Origin: Sulfobacillus thermotolerans
GTDB lineage: Bacteria > Bacillota > Sulfobacillia > Sulfobacillales > Sulfobacillaceae
Assembly: GCA_002951815.1 (NCBI GenBank)
Contig: CP019454.1
Coordinates: 1,364,001 to 1,428,000, forward strand
Direction: 5' to 3'
DNA length: 64,000 bases
The notes beneath the pieces were generated by a model. The model made no database searches and had not been told where the DNA came from. It was given only the letters and a program-made list of their open reading frames with translations. Each line of letters begins with the position of its first letter. The first letter of the stretch is position 1. Shown piece after piece: positions 1 through 8,194 of this stretch. Made by a program: the position numbers and the translations under genes.

Positions 1-1
1 G

Positions 2-430
2 CTTTTGGGACGCGGAGATATGTTGTTTCATCCGGTAGGTGCAAGCAAACCCCAGCGCTTGCAAGGGGCTTTTATTCACGAAAAGGAAATCGAGGAAATT
101 GTCACCTATCTCGTAGAGCATGCTCAGGCCTCGGAATCTGTAGATGACGCTATCGAATTCCAAGAGAGTCCAGACTCTCCGGCATCGGTACCGCAAGAAA
201 CGGATAATTTGTTTCAAGATGCCGTAAGAATAGTCGTGGAAAGTGGGCAAGCCTCAACATCGATGTTGCAGCGCCGGATGCGAGTGGGATATACCAGAGC
301 TGCGCGCTTAATCGATGCGATGGAAGAGCGCGGATATATTGGGCCTGCTGAGGGGGCAAAAGCTCGGGATGTGCGCATTACTATGGCCGATTTTCAGCGC
401 ATCTTTATGAATGAGACTCCATCAGCTTAG
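2..430 (+). CDS. FtsK/SpoIIIE-type DNA translocase, C-terminal end (5' truncated by window)
   Basis: The frame is open from the first bases, so the gene begins upstream of the window. The last ~70 residues form the winged-helix gamma domain that reads the polar KOPS/SRS sequences on the chromosome (segment DAVRIVVESGQASTSMLQRR followed by the recognition helix around RAARLIDAMEERGYIGPA). Ahead of it is an acidic linker and the end of the motor domain (GRGDMLF, a conserved RecA-like tail). FtsK/SpoIIIE pumps DNA through the division or sporulation septum. The visible part cannot separate vegetative FtsK/SftA from SpoIIIE. It is followed by a clear hairpin and a convergent gene, so it is the last gene of its unit. 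Confidence 0.9.
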   Translation, partial: LLGRGDMLFHPVGASKPQRLQGAFIHEKEIEEIVTYLVEHAQASESVDDAIEFQESPDSPASVPQETDNLFQDAVRIVVESGQASTSMLQRRMRVGYTRAARLIDAMEERGYIGPAEGAKARDVRITMADFQRIFMNETPSA

Positions 431-435
431 CGTCA

Positions 436-481
436 AGATGCCCCAATGCCTAGATGTGATTTTTGTGGCATTGGGGCATCT
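436..481. terminator. Bidirectional hairpin terminator between ftsK end and aldo/keto reductase
   Basis: A 15-bp inverted repeat, AGATGCCCCAATGCC (436-450) with GGCATTGGGGCATCT (467-481), surrounds a 16-nt loop. It lies between two convergent genes. The stem is strong but no long T-run follows on either side. Confidence 0.75.
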
Positions 482-527
482 CGTTTGACGAATCTACAAA
501 GTGCTTGTTTCCTTCGTTCTGAAGCGA

Positions 528-1394
528 CTAGACCGCATGGGTAAGAGCGTCGAAGTCTTCTTGGCTTAGCGTCACTGCTGCAGCGGCCACATTTTCTTCC
601 AAGTGCTGTATGTTTGAGGTGCCGGGAATGGGCAAGATCACTGGGGAGCGCTTTAACAACCAAGCGAGAGCCAGTTGGGAGGGCGTGGCACCTAACCGTT
701 TGGCCATCTCGGCCAGTGGGCCTTGGGGAGCAGCAAGAGCTCCAGTGGCCAGGGGAAACCACGGGATAAAGGCCAGATGATGGGCTTCACAGTACTTTAA
801 CACCGGCTCTGCCTCGCGTTTCGCCAAGTTATATAAGTTCTGGACGGAGACAATTGTGGCATACTGACTGGCCTCACTGAGTTGCTCGAGGGTCACTTCG
901 CTGAGTCCGATGTGCCGTATTTTTCCCTCTTTTTGCAAGAGGGTGAGTTCACCTAGTTGGTCGGCGAGAGGGACCTTGGGGTCAATGCGGTGCAACTGCA
1001 ATAAGTCAATGCGCTCGAGTCCTAGATGGCGTAAATTTAGTTCGACTTGTTGACGAAGATATTCGGGTCGTCCTACTGGGCGCCAGTCATTGGGCCCCGA
1101 ACGCGTCAACCCGACCTTGGTGGCAATTACAAGACCTTCCGGGTAGGGATGAAGGGCCTTTTTGATGAGAAGGTCTGCGACAAAGGGGCCATACGCATCA
1201 GCCGTGTCGATGAGATTGACACCGAGATCGATGGCTCGGCGCAGAATACGTAAAGCTCCCTCGGGATCACGCGATTCGCCCCAAACGCCAGGGCCCGGGA
1301 GCTGCATGACGCCATATCCTAATCGATGAACAGGCAAATCTTCGCCAATGCGAAAAGTGCCCGATGCTGCTGCTGAGATGTTTTCTCCTGCCAT
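528..1394 (-). CDS. Aldo/keto reductase
   Basis: NAD(P)H-dependent oxidoreductase of the AKR superfamily with a TIM-barrel fold, reducing aldehydes or ketones in the cytoplasm; the substrate cannot be read from the sequence. In the 288-residue form the catalytic tetrad is visible: Asp63 and Tyr68 (DTADAYG), Lys93 (ATKVG) and His135 (LQLHRID). The C-terminal cofactor loop ([15 protein letters not shown]) is present. A longer reading would begin at 1433, but that ATG overlaps a TATAAT-like -10 sequence on the reverse strand (1432-1437) and has no ribosome site, whereas the ATG at 1394 has AGGAGGG upstream, so I chose 1394. The gene is alone, convergent with ftsK, and the first IS607 element sits just upstream of its promoter. 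Confidence 0.88.
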   Translation of the reverse strand: MAGENISAAASGTFRIGEDLPVHRLGYGVMQLPGPGVWGESRDPEGALRILRRAIDLGVNLIDTADAYGPFVADLLIKKALHPYPEGLVIATKVGLTRSGPNDWRPVGRPEYLRQQVELNLRHLGLERIDLLQLHRIDPKVPLADQLGELTLLQKEGKIRHIGLSEVTLEQLSEASQYATIVSVQNLYNLAKREAEPVLKYCEAHHLAFIPWFPLATGALAAPQGPLAEMAKRLGATPSQLALAWLLKRSPVILPIPGTSNIQHLEENVAAAAVTLSQEDFDALTHAV

Positions 1395-1564
1395 GTGTCG
1401 AGAAGTCCCTCCTAGTTGTTGTGACTGGTCCATTATAGGGCACGGCCATATATTACTCTACCTGCAAATATCATATCTGTATATTTCCAGGAGGTTTAAG
1501 CTGCTTGCTGTCAATCTCTGATGATCTCTGATAATATGTTATAATATAATAAGGTGATTGTATT

Positions 1565-2215
1565 ATGGATGAGCAGTTTGTCAGTATCGGCAAGGCGGCC
1601 AAGATGCTCGGCATGAGCATCGACGGACTCCGGAAGTGGGAACGCGAAGGGCGCCTGATTCCGGTGCGTACCGTGACGAATCATCGGCGCTATCGGGTCG
1701 CGGACTTACGCGCCCTGATGCACGAGGATGCGCCTGATGTTGCTAGGGATACTCGTTGTCTCCTCTATGCCCGCGTCTCGACCACAAAACAACAAGACGC
1801 GGGGAACTTGGATCGTCAACTCGGGCGGTTAACCGCGTTCGCTGCGGAGCAGCGATGGACTGTGGTGGCGGCTCTTACCGATGTCGCGAGCGGCTTGAAT
1901 GAAAAACGGCGGGGTCTCCATCGGTTGCTGGAGCTTGCTCAGCAACACCAAGCGGGCATTGTGGCTGTGGAATCCAAGGATCGATTGGCACGCTTCGGGT
2001 TTACTTATCTGGAAAGTTACCTGCACGCCTTTGGCGTGCGTGTTGTTGTCATGGAACACACGGTGAAAGACGATCAGCAGGAACTCGTGGAGGACTTGAT
2101 TGCCATTACCACGTCGTTCTCGGCCCGCATTTATGGCAAACGCGGAGGGGAAAAGATGGGGTCGACCGTGCGTCAAGCGATGGCGACCTTAGCTCAGGAA
2201 GGAGTCCCCGAATGA
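1565..2215 (+). CDS. tnpA: IS607-family serine recombinase (transposase TnpA), copy 1
   Basis: Catalyses excision and integration of the element through a phosphoserine DNA link. Residues 1-55 are a MerR-like helix-turn-helix (SIGKAAKMLGMSIDGLRKWE) that binds the element ends. Residues ~64-200 are the resolvase catalytic domain: nucleophile Ser72 in YARVSTTKQ, the Arg-containing segment ESKDRLARFG and the conserved DDQQELVEDL helix. At 216 residues it has the usual IS607 size. The start is supported by AAGGTG upstream and by the TATAAT at 1540-1545. It overlaps tnpB by four bases (ATGA), so the two are translationally coupled. It differs from copy 2 by one residue (Glu here, Asp there, near residue 122). 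Confidence 0.94.
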   Translation: MDEQFVSIGKAAKMLGMSIDGLRKWEREGRLIPVRTVTNHRRYRVADLRALMHEDAPDVARDTRCLLYARVSTTKQQDAGNLDRQLGRLTAFAAEQRWTVVAALTDVASGLNEKRRGLHRLLELAQQHQAGIVAVESKDRLARFGFTYLESYLHAFGVRVVVMEHTVKDDQQELVEDLIAITTSFSARIYGKRGGEKMGSTVRQAMATLAQEGVPE

Positions 2216-3732
2216 AGACAACCATTTTGGGTGTCTTGCTCGATGTCACGCCCGATCAGGACACGGTGTTACGCCGTTTGATGCGCAAATATGGGTTCAT
2301 GCTACGGTTTGCCTTTCAACGCTTGGTTGGAGGACTACAAAACATAGGCGGTTTGGAACGTCACTGTGCCAGTGAAACGGAGTTGCCGCTGCGTTACGCC
2401 AAAGATGCGGTGCAAGAAGCGCAAGACCTCATTCGGGCCCGCCATCAAGCCATGAAAGACGGGGCGACTTTATGGACGCAACGCGTGAAAAAAACCCGAG
2501 AACGGTTGACCGCACTCCGGGCCTCCCTGCATCCGAATGCCCGCCGCATTGCGGGACAAGAACGTAAGCTCACGCATCAAGAAGCCCAGCAAGCGTTTTA
2601 TCAACAGCATGTCGAGGCAGGCACCTTTCCTCCCGTGGTGTTTGGCACAAAAAAACGGTGGTTGGATCAGTTCAAGACTCTCGATGACCCCCTCGCCGAA
2701 CAGGAACGCCAGCAGGCGTGGCGGAAAGAATGGGACGAGAGCCGGAATGGTCGGCTGTCAGCGCGTGGGGATCGAACCAAAAGGGGCAATCCCCTCCTGC
2801 GCGTCCGCGCAGGAACCGACCATTGGATCTTAGAAATCTCTCTCGATTGCCTCAAACCGGGCAACCCCGACGCCAAAGTCCCTCGGTATGAGAAACTGGA
2901 GATCCCTCTCTATATTGCGCGGAAGGTGTCCAAGAAAACCGGCCAAGTCCATGGCCGGGATTATGAGGGGCTGCTGCGTCGGGTGCTCGCCGCCGGCGAC
3001 TCCTATCAAGTCGAAATTCTCCGACGTCAAGGACGGTATCAGGTCCGCGTGACCGTCGAAGAAGTCCCCGCGCCCATACAGACCGATCCTCGTCATGGCT
3101 GGGTGGGAGTGGATACCAACAGCACCTTTTTGGCGCTCTGTCACGTGTTGCCGAACGGCAACGCCTGCGCCTTCGCGACGATCGGGGACCCCCGTCTCTT
3201 CGATGTCCGATCGACCCAACGCGACGCGTTGGTGGGAGGTCTCGCGGTCGAGACCGTTCAGTGGGCTAAGGCTCGTGGAGCGGGACTGGTCGTGGAAGAC
3301 TTGCAGTTCATCCATGATCGGGATGTGAGCGCCAAGTTTAACCGCGTGACGCACCAGTTTAATTACCGGGCCTTGCTGACGGCGGTCGAACGACAGGCCG
3401 CGCGGGAAGGCGTCGCCTTGCGGAAAGTCAAACCGGCTTATACCTCGATTATCGGGCGGTTCAAGTATCAGCCGCAATACGGGATGAGCGTGCATCACGC
3501 CGCGGCCCTCGTGATCGGGCGACGAGGCGGACTGAAAGTCCGCCGGGAAAACGTCCCGAAAGCCTTGCGGCTCTGGATGCAAGACCGCGATCAATGGAAC
3601 GACCCCACTTATCGGAAAAATGATTGGAGTGCATGGGCTCGGATTAAACGGATCATGGCGAAGACGTTGGCATCGCACCATCAGTATTTGAGTGCCTGGT
3701 TAGGGTATCGCAAGACGTTATTCTCCGAATGA
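2212..3732 (+). CDS. tnpB: TnpB-family RNA-guided nuclease-like protein, copy 1 (atypical RuvC)
   Basis: TnpB proteins use an RNA from the element's right end to cut DNA at the empty donor site, which helps keep the element. This 506-residue protein is longer than the usual ~400. RuvC-I Asp301 (VGVDTNSTF) and RuvC-II Glu362 (LVVEDLQF) are present. Two canonical parts are not: the CxxC...CxxC zinc ribbon is missing (residues 411-415 read TSIIG where TSxxC is usual), and the RuvC-III Asp (normally DxNAA) is absent, the aligned stretch 426-432 being SVHHAAA. This resembles the group NCBI calls TnpB-related proteins. Whether it cuts DNA is open. It is coupled to tnpA by ATGA and followed by a conserved structured right end. 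Confidence 0.9.
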   Translation: MKTTILGVLLDVTPDQDTVLRRLMRKYGFMLRFAFQRLVGGLQNIGGLERHCASETELPLRYAKDAVQEAQDLIRARHQAMKDGATLWTQRVKKTRERLTALRASLHPNARRIAGQERKLTHQEAQQAFYQQHVEAGTFPPVVFGTKKRWLDQFKTLDDPLAEQERQQAWRKEWDESRNGRLSARGDRTKRGNPLLRVRAGTDHWILEISLDCLKPGNPDAKVPRYEKLEIPLYIARKVSKKTGQVHGRDYEGLLRRVLAAGDSYQVEILRRQGRYQVRVTVEEVPAPIQTDPRHGWVGVDTNSTFLALCHVLPNGNACAFATIGDPRLFDVRSTQRDALVGGLAVETVQWAKARGAGLVVEDLQFIHDRDVSAKFNRVTHQFNYRALLTAVERQAAREGVALRKVKPAYTSIIGRFKYQPQYGMSVHHAAALVIGRRGGLKVRRENVPKALRLWMQDRDQWNDPTYRKNDWSAWARIKRIMAKTLASHHQYLSAWLGYRKTLFSE

Positions 3733-4014
3733 CCCACATCGCATTCCCCCGTCGCCACCACGTGGCGAAAGGAGCGACGGGGCATCTTGATGAGGGCCCA
3801 GTAACACTGGGGCTCAGGGCACCACCGACGGGACACCGATGGGAGTTTCCTGCCATCCTTCTCCTGCCGGGATCTTGAGCGGTGCGTGGGGGGAAAACAT
3901 CCCCACGCGATGGGGCGGAAGCCACCCCCGAGCAGACGAATCCTGTGAGGACTGCGGGTCCCATAAGGGGCCGAGAAAAGCCGAAAGAGATTATCGTAGG
4001 TTTTTTTAACCAGG
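3733..4014 (+). ncRNA. Candidate omega RNA / structured right end of IS607 copy 1
   Basis: 282 nt without a gene, conserved almost perfectly in copy 2. It contains several hairpins: CCCCGTCGC (3747-3755) with GCGACGGGG (3774-3782), CCAGT/ACTGG near 3799, and GCGTGGGG (3884-3891) with CCCCACGC (3901-3908). In known TnpB systems the guide scaffold overlaps the end of tnpB and runs to the element's right boundary, with the guide read from flanking DNA. By that rule the guide here would start at 4015. Location, structure and conservation are seen; the function is inferred. Confidence 0.55.
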
Positions 4015-4081
4015 ATAAGAACTGCCTTGAGACCGCTTGGCAAGACATCTTAACGGGCGTAAACACGAACAGCCCGCATAG

Positions 4082-4276
4082 CTATTCATGGGGATCTCGT
4101 TCTGGAAAGGCCCGAGGGGTCCACAATGACATGTGGTCTTCATGCCGTCTGAGCCAATCAAGGCATGCTATGGTGACGATTGAATCGACGGAGAGTCCCG
4201 TGCGGCGGCTTGCGGCATTTAGCCGATCAACAAGCATAGACCCTATAGGCAAAGGAAAATCGGTCATGTTGTCCAT
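4082..4276 (-). CDS. Small ribbon-helix-helix-like protein (hypothetical)
   Basis: A 64-residue frame between the IS607 right end and gad. The middle (LVDRLNAASRRTGLSVDSIV then ACLDWLRRHED) has the spacing of a ribbon-helix-helix/CopG DNA-binding fold: a short strand, then two helices with the Arg-Arg-Thr-Gly-Leu-Ser turn. Such proteins are often antitoxins or small repressors, but no toxin partner is visible. Its possible promoter region faces the upstream region of gad, so it could regulate gad; this is speculation. The ribosome site is weak (GGAG about 15 nt from the ATG). It may be a remnant of a gene cluster damaged by the insertion. Confidence 0.4.
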   Translation of the reverse strand: MDNMTDFPLPIGSMLVDRLNAASRRTGLSVDSIVTIACLDWLRRHEDHMSLWTPRAFPERDPHE

Positions 4277-4416
4277 ATATTAATTTTCACACTCCATAGC
4301 ACGATGTCAAGTTGAACTTCGGGTTCTATTTGATAAGGCTCTTGCCCCTCCCTGTTTATAGCGTCACACTATAATAAGACTCGCTATGACAACGCGCGAA
4401 AATAAGGAGGGGTCTT

Positions 4417-5820
4417 ATGAGCCGCTGGCATGCTCGCCGAAAGCACGTAGCGCTGCCCGATGAACTGGCCATCAATCCGTTAGTCTTTCAGGAGAATGAT
4501 GAGCCAATTCCGCGATTTCGTTTACGCGAACATGGCATGAATCCCGATGCTGCGTATCAAATTGTGCATGATGAAATAGCTATGGATGGCAATGCACGCC
4601 TCAATTTGGCAACGTTTGTGGGGACGTGGATGGATCCCCAGGCTGACAAACTGTATGCGGAAGCCTTTGACAAAAACATGATTGATAAAGATGAATATCC
4701 GCAGACGGCCGCTATTGAAGAGCGATGCGTACGTATTTTAGCCGACCTGTGGCATTCACCGGAGCCGCATGCCACGATGGGGGTATCAACCACCGGGTCA
4801 TCGGAGGCGTGTATGTTGGCGGGGTTGGCACTGAAGCGTCGTTGGCAAAAGCGGCAACGCGCGATAGGGAAATCGGTTGCGCATCCTAACATAGTGTTTA
4901 GTTCAGCGGTCCAAGTGGTATGGGAAAAATTCGCTAATTATTGGGATGTCGAACCGCGGTATGTCCCGATTACCCCCGACAAGCCGTTTTTGACTCCAGA
5001 CGGGGTATTGGGGGCCGTCGATGAAAATACCATTGGGGTGGTTCCCATCTTAGGTGTCACGTATACCGGCGTTTATGAGCCAGTGGAGGCTATTGCAAAG
5101 GCGTTAGATGATCTGGAAGCAAAAACTGGACTAGATATTCCTATTCATGTCGATGCCGCATCCGGAGGATTTATCGCCCCTTTTCTGCAACCGGAGCTCA
5201 TCTGGGATTTTCGATTACCCCGTGTTCATTCGATTAATGCATCGGGTCACAAATATGGATTGGTCTACCCCGGGCTGGGATGGATTGTATGGCGGCAGGC
5301 GCGCAATTTGCCAGATGACTTAGTTTTTCGTGTGTCCTACTTAGGCGGTGATATGCCGACGTTTGCGTTGAATTTTTCGCGGCCCGGCGCCCAAGTCTTG
5401 CTGCAGTACTATAATTTCTTGCGTCTAGGATGGAGCGGGTATTATGCCGTTCAAAATGCTTCACGCGATGTAGCTCGGTTCTTGAGTCATGCTATTTCTG
5501 AGATGCCAATGTTTGAGTTGTTGTCGGATGGCTCCGATATTCCGGTGTTTTCGTGGCGGATGCGATCTGGATATACCGATCGATGGAATCTTTATGATTT
5601 ATCCAGACAGCTGCGCGTGTATGGGTGGCAGGTGCCTGCTTATCCCATGCCGGATGACATGTCTGATGTGACCATAATGCGTGTCGTAGTGCGCAATGGT
5701 TTTTCATTGGATTTAGCGCATTTGCTGCTGGACGATCTAAAGGAAGCCGTGGGCTATCTTGAATCGCTTGATGGCCCTATGCCCCACCCACAAGAGCCGG
5801 TATCGGGATTCCGGCATTAA
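4417..5820 (+). CDS. gadB: Glutamate decarboxylase (PLP-dependent)
   Basis: Converts L-glutamate and a proton to GABA and CO2 in the cytoplasm; the proton use makes it a classic acid-resistance enzyme. 467 residues is the normal family length. Visible features: the group II decarboxylase core, Asp246 in HVDAASGGF (pyridine nitrogen ligand), and the PLP Lys279 in SGHKYG; the opening segment up to FVGTWMDPQADKL is typical of GadA/GadB. The start has an excellent AAGGAGG site. A TATAAT lies at 4370-4375, though I see no good -35. No GadC-type glutamate/GABA antiporter is next to it; the nearest carrier (6342) is an MFS protein of another type. It sits inside the segment bracketed by the two IS607 copies. 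Confidence 0.93.
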   Translation: MSRWHARRKHVALPDELAINPLVFQENDEPIPRFRLREHGMNPDAAYQIVHDEIAMDGNARLNLATFVGTWMDPQADKLYAEAFDKNMIDKDEYPQTAAIEERCVRILADLWHSPEPHATMGVSTTGSSEACMLAGLALKRRWQKRQRAIGKSVAHPNIVFSSAVQVVWEKFANYWDVEPRYVPITPDKPFLTPDGVLGAVDENTIGVVPILGVTYTGVYEPVEAIAKALDDLEAKTGLDIPIHVDAASGGFIAPFLQPELIWDFRLPRVHSINASGHKYGLVYPGLGWIVWRQARNLPDDLVFRVSYLGGDMPTFALNFSRPGAQVLLQYYNFLRLGWSGYYAVQNASRDVARFLSHAISEMPMFELLSDGSDIPVFSWRMRSGYTDRWNLYDLSRQLRVYGWQVPAYPMPDDMSDVTIMRVVVRNGFSLDLAHLLLDDLKEAVGYLESLDGPMPHPQEPVSGFRH

Positions 5821-5836
5821 GGGCATCCCCCTTCGT

Positions 5837-5873
5837 CAAGCGGCAAAGAGAGGACGTGAGAACTTGCCGCTTG
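5837..5873. terminator. Hairpin between convergent genes
   Basis: A 10-bp perfect inverted repeat, CAAGCGGCAA (5837-5846) and TTGCCGCTTG (5864-5873), lies between the end of gad and the reverse-strand small gene. No T-run follows. Confidence 0.5.
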
Positions 5874-5891
5874 TCAGAAGGACCATGGTCT

Positions 5892-6083
5892 TCAGGATTT
5901 CTTACGAGGCGCTCGGCGGGTTTTGGGTGCAGCGGTTTCCGTCGTGGCAGGTGTAATATCAATGGTGACGACAAAAGCGTCGTGGGGATAGGTTTCAATA
6001 AAATCAGACAGGCCTCGCAACAGGTCTGCGGTTTGTTCCCTGGTCAATCCGCGGTGGTCGATGGGTAAGATCGGGGTAGACAT
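5892..6083 (-). CDS. Small hypothetical protein (63 aa)
   Basis: I do not recognise it. The chosen ATG (6083) has GAGGTG four bases upstream; a longer frame to 6209 has no ribosome site. The protein has a helical middle (TREQTADLLRGLSDFIETYP), a strand (AFVVTIDIT), then a Thr/Ala-rich, strongly basic end (KTRRAPRKKS), which could touch nucleic acid. It is convergent with gad and divergent from the MFS gene. Confidence 0.45.
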   Translation of the reverse strand: MSTPILPIDHRGLTREQTADLLRGLSDFIETYPHDAFVVTIDITPATTETAAPKTRRAPRKKS

Positions 6084-6341
6084 GAGGCACCTCGCTTTTG
6101 AAGTTGAGAGCTGGAGACCAACGTCTGGCCGCACGGGTTCACTACGTGGGACATAGGCCGTCTCATATGCATGGCTGACTTTATCATACCTTATTGGGTT
6201 CGCCAACATGCTACAAAGTCAGCGCGAGGGATGGGCATGCGTGTATTAATGTTCGGGGCCGTGAAGGACTGGTTGTATCGGGGAAATATGGCCGGGTGTT
6301 CGTCGTGTCCGAGTCTCGAGAAAGTAGCGTGTATAGGTCTT

Positions 6342-7616
6342 ATGACGACAAATCTTGAATCTTCGGGTTCTGTATTACGGCGCATTCGTCTTGTGTCGAG
6401 TCTGGGAATTGTTCTCGATGGATACAACCTGTCCGTGATTGCTGTCGCGCTTGTGCCCCTGACCCGTTTCTATCGCTTAACCGCTGGGCAAACAGGGCTC
6501 TTAGCCTCGGCCATGCTTCTAGGGTCGATTGGTGGCGGTTTGGCTGCTGGGGTGCTGGCGGATTGGCTAGGTCGCAAAAGGTTACTCTTATGGGATCTTG
6601 TGATTTTTATGGTGTTTTCCTTGTTATCTGCGGTCTTGAATTCCTATATGTGGCTTGTGGTCGCACGGTTTATTGTGGGGTTGGCAGTGGGGGCGGATTA
6701 CGCGATTTCTCCCACGTATTTAGCAGAATTTGCTCCAGCCAAGACTCGGGGATTTCACATGGGATATATCTGGTTAGCGTGGTCTGTAGGTGCGGTCGTA
6801 AGTTTTGGTCTAGGGGTCATGGTCGTGGATTGGTTACCGAACGCATGGAGCTGGCGTGTGCTCTTTGGCTTGGCAACGGTTCCGGCTGCTGTGGCTCTAG
6901 GTATTCGGCGGGTTTTGCCGGAGTCCTTGCATTGGCTGCAAGATAGACACGGCACCTCGCGAATCGGAGGGAAAAAGATTCCAGAGGTTGTGCCCATGAG
7001 ACGGTGGCTATTGGCCACAATTCCGTGGTTTCTTATGGACTTTTCCACGTATGGATTGGGTCTATTGCTTCCCTTATTTTTGAAATCTAACGGACTGACG
7101 TCGATAACCGGTGCTATTGTCGGCACGGGCGTGGCGGCGCTTAGTGGAGGCATCGGCTCAGCATGGGCTATGTTTCAATTAGATCGAACGGGTCGCATAG
7201 GATTGCAAATGCGGGGGTTTTTCCTTTCGGGGATTGGGCTTATGGGCCTGGCAGTCGCATTATGGTTGAATGTGCGGGTGTTTGCGCTGCTGTTAGGGGG
7301 GCTCATGGTGGTTAACTTGTTGAATGGCAGTGGGCCGGGAACGACTTGTGGCATCATACCCGCTGAGATCTTTCCGACCCGAATTCGGGCCACTGCGTTG
7401 GGGATTTCTACGGCATTTAGTCGTATAGGGGCCATTACGGGTGTGTTCGTCTTAGGATTTGCAGAAGTGCGGTGGGGGTTGGGAGCCGTGCTGGCCATTG
7501 CAGGGGCCGCGGCTCTTTTGGGTGCTGGGTTGACGGCCCTATGGCGTGTCGAACCGAATCAAGCACCATTGCCGACTTCCACGGACGTTCTCACCCCACC
7601 GAACGTTTTGAACTAG
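6342..7616 (+). CDS. MFS transporter (sugar/aromatic-acid symporter type)
   Basis: Twelve-helix major facilitator carrier in the cytoplasmic membrane. The DGYNLSVIAVAL motif in helix 1, the loop 2-3 motif (ADWLGRKR), the helix 4-5 motif (GADYAISPTYLAEFAP), the PESLHWL element and the second-half PAEIFPTRIRAT motif place it near the aromatic-acid:H+ / sugar porter branches. The substrate is unknown. The frame is open from 6171, but the extra 57 residues are polar and unlike a carrier N-terminus, so the ATG at 6342 (MTTNLESSG) is preferred even though its ribosome site is weak. It follows glutamate decarboxylase with a reverse gene between, so common regulation is not shown. Confidence 0.85.
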   Translation: MTTNLESSGSVLRRIRLVSSLGIVLDGYNLSVIAVALVPLTRFYRLTAGQTGLLASAMLLGSIGGGLAAGVLADWLGRKRLLLWDLVIFMVFSLLSAVLNSYMWLVVARFIVGLAVGADYAISPTYLAEFAPAKTRGFHMGYIWLAWSVGAVVSFGLGVMVVDWLPNAWSWRVLFGLATVPAAVALGIRRVLPESLHWLQDRHGTSRIGGKKIPEVVPMRRWLLATIPWFLMDFSTYGLGLLLPLFLKSNGLTSITGAIVGTGVAALSGGIGSAWAMFQLDRTGRIGLQMRGFFLSGIGLMGLAVALWLNVRVFALLLGGLMVVNLLNGSGPGTTCGIIPAEIFPTRIRATALGISTAFSRIGAITGVFVLGFAEVRWGLGAVLAIAGAAALLGAGLTALWRVEPNQAPLPTSTDVLTPPNVLN

Positions 7617-7640
7617 GCTTTTCGGTCGGGTTGAAAAGCC
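7616..7640 (+). terminator. Hairpin after MFS gene
   Basis: GGCTTTTC (7616-7623) pairs with GAAAAGCC (7633-7640) around a 9-nt loop, starting on the stop codon. No T-run follows, so it may be a weak terminator or an mRNA 3' stabiliser. Confidence 0.45.
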
Positions 7641-7769
7641 ATGGCACGTCCCGTATACTGTCGAAAATGGAAATATCACCGGGCCTTAGAGGTGAACACA
7701 ATAGACATGATAGGTTTGGCATAATAATCGTTGAACTACGGCTGCGGCTATAGGATAGGGGTATGGCAT

Positions 7770-8066
7770 GTGGAATGGATTGCACTCATTACCGCGTTAG
7801 GATTTTTAGGCATGATTATGTTTTTGCATCACCGTCTTAAGACGTTGGAATACCAACAGCGTGCCCTGATGGAGTTGTTGTGGGAAGTATCACCTGATCA
7901 GTCACCCCAGGAAGAAGTCCGTAGTCTGTTGGACCAGGGGCGCCGGATCGAGGCTATTCGGGTTATCAAAAAACGCTACCAATGCTCTTTGCTTCAGGCC
8001 AAAAATATCGTGGAGCAAATTGAAGGTGGGCGCCATCATCGGCGATCGATTTTACGTCCGAAATAG
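7770..8066 (+). CDS. Membrane-anchored protein with ribosomal L7/L12 C-terminal-like domain
   Basis: Starts at GTG 7770 with AGGGGT upstream; a longer in-frame start at 7731 is possible. A hydrophobic helix (residues ~2-18, IALITALGFLGMIMFLH) is followed by a short coiled segment and then the compact motif LDQGRRIEAIRVIKKRYQ with LLQAKNIVE, matching the C-terminal fold of ribosomal protein L7/L12 seen in several small membrane proteins. A basic tail (HHRRSILRPK) ends it. The role is not established. In L7/L12 this fold binds translation factors, which makes a link between membrane and translation conceivable. It is closed by the terminator at 8139-8165. Confidence 0.65.
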   Translation: MEWIALITALGFLGMIMFLHHRLKTLEYQQRALMELLWEVSPDQSPQEEVRSLLDQGRRIEAIRVIKKRYQCSLLQAKNIVEQIEGGRHHRRSILRPK

Positions 8067-8138
8067 CCCCACCGACGGATTTCGTTAGGATCGTCGCGGT
8101 TCTTCTGGTATGATAGTGACCATTGGCATGGCATGGTA

Positions 8139-8165
8139 AGGCTTTGGTGGGTTGCCAAAGCCTTT
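8139..8165 (+). terminator. Intrinsic terminator
   Basis: AAGGCTTTGG (8139-8148) pairs with CCAAAGCCTT (8156-8165) around a 7-nt loop, followed by TGTCATG. It ends the L7/L12-like gene and precedes the HelD-like gene. Confidence 0.7.
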
Positions 8166-8194
8166 GTCATGAATTATGCGGGTGGTGAAAGAAT

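Larger units (their letters stand above)
1490..4014 (+). mobile_element. IS607-family insertion sequence, copy 1
   Basis: Boundaries come from aligning the two copies in this window: identity starts at AGGAGGTTTAAG and stops at TTAACCAGG, beyond which the flanks differ. Both ends carry a GG dinucleotide (1490-1491 and 4013-4014), as expected for the serine-recombinase IS607 family, which crosses over at GG, makes no target duplication and has no terminal inverted repeats. Contents in order: an AT-rich leader with TATAAT at 1540-1545, tnpA, tnpB, then 282 nt of structured non-coding right end. By eye about 20 differences separate the copies over 2.5 kb, including one single-base length change in the leader. 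Both genes are intact, so the element may be active. Confidence 0.93.

Noticed and set aside
433-762. Reverse-strand 109-codon frame over the aldo/keto reductase end
   Set aside because: It overlaps a convincing gene in another frame and has no protein-like features.
2830-3681. 283-codon open frame antisense to tnpB (also 13677-14528 in copy 2)
   Set aside because: It mirrors tnpB codon structure, has no ribosome site or family features, and is kept open only because the sense gene is GC-rich.
1490-4014. Terminal inverted repeats or target duplication of the IS elements
   Set aside because: None are present; only GG at the ends, as expected for IS607.
6171-6341. 57-residue N-terminal extension of the MFS carrier
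   Set aside because: Polar, Cys-containing sequence unlike any MFS N-terminus; the internal ATG gives a standard protein.
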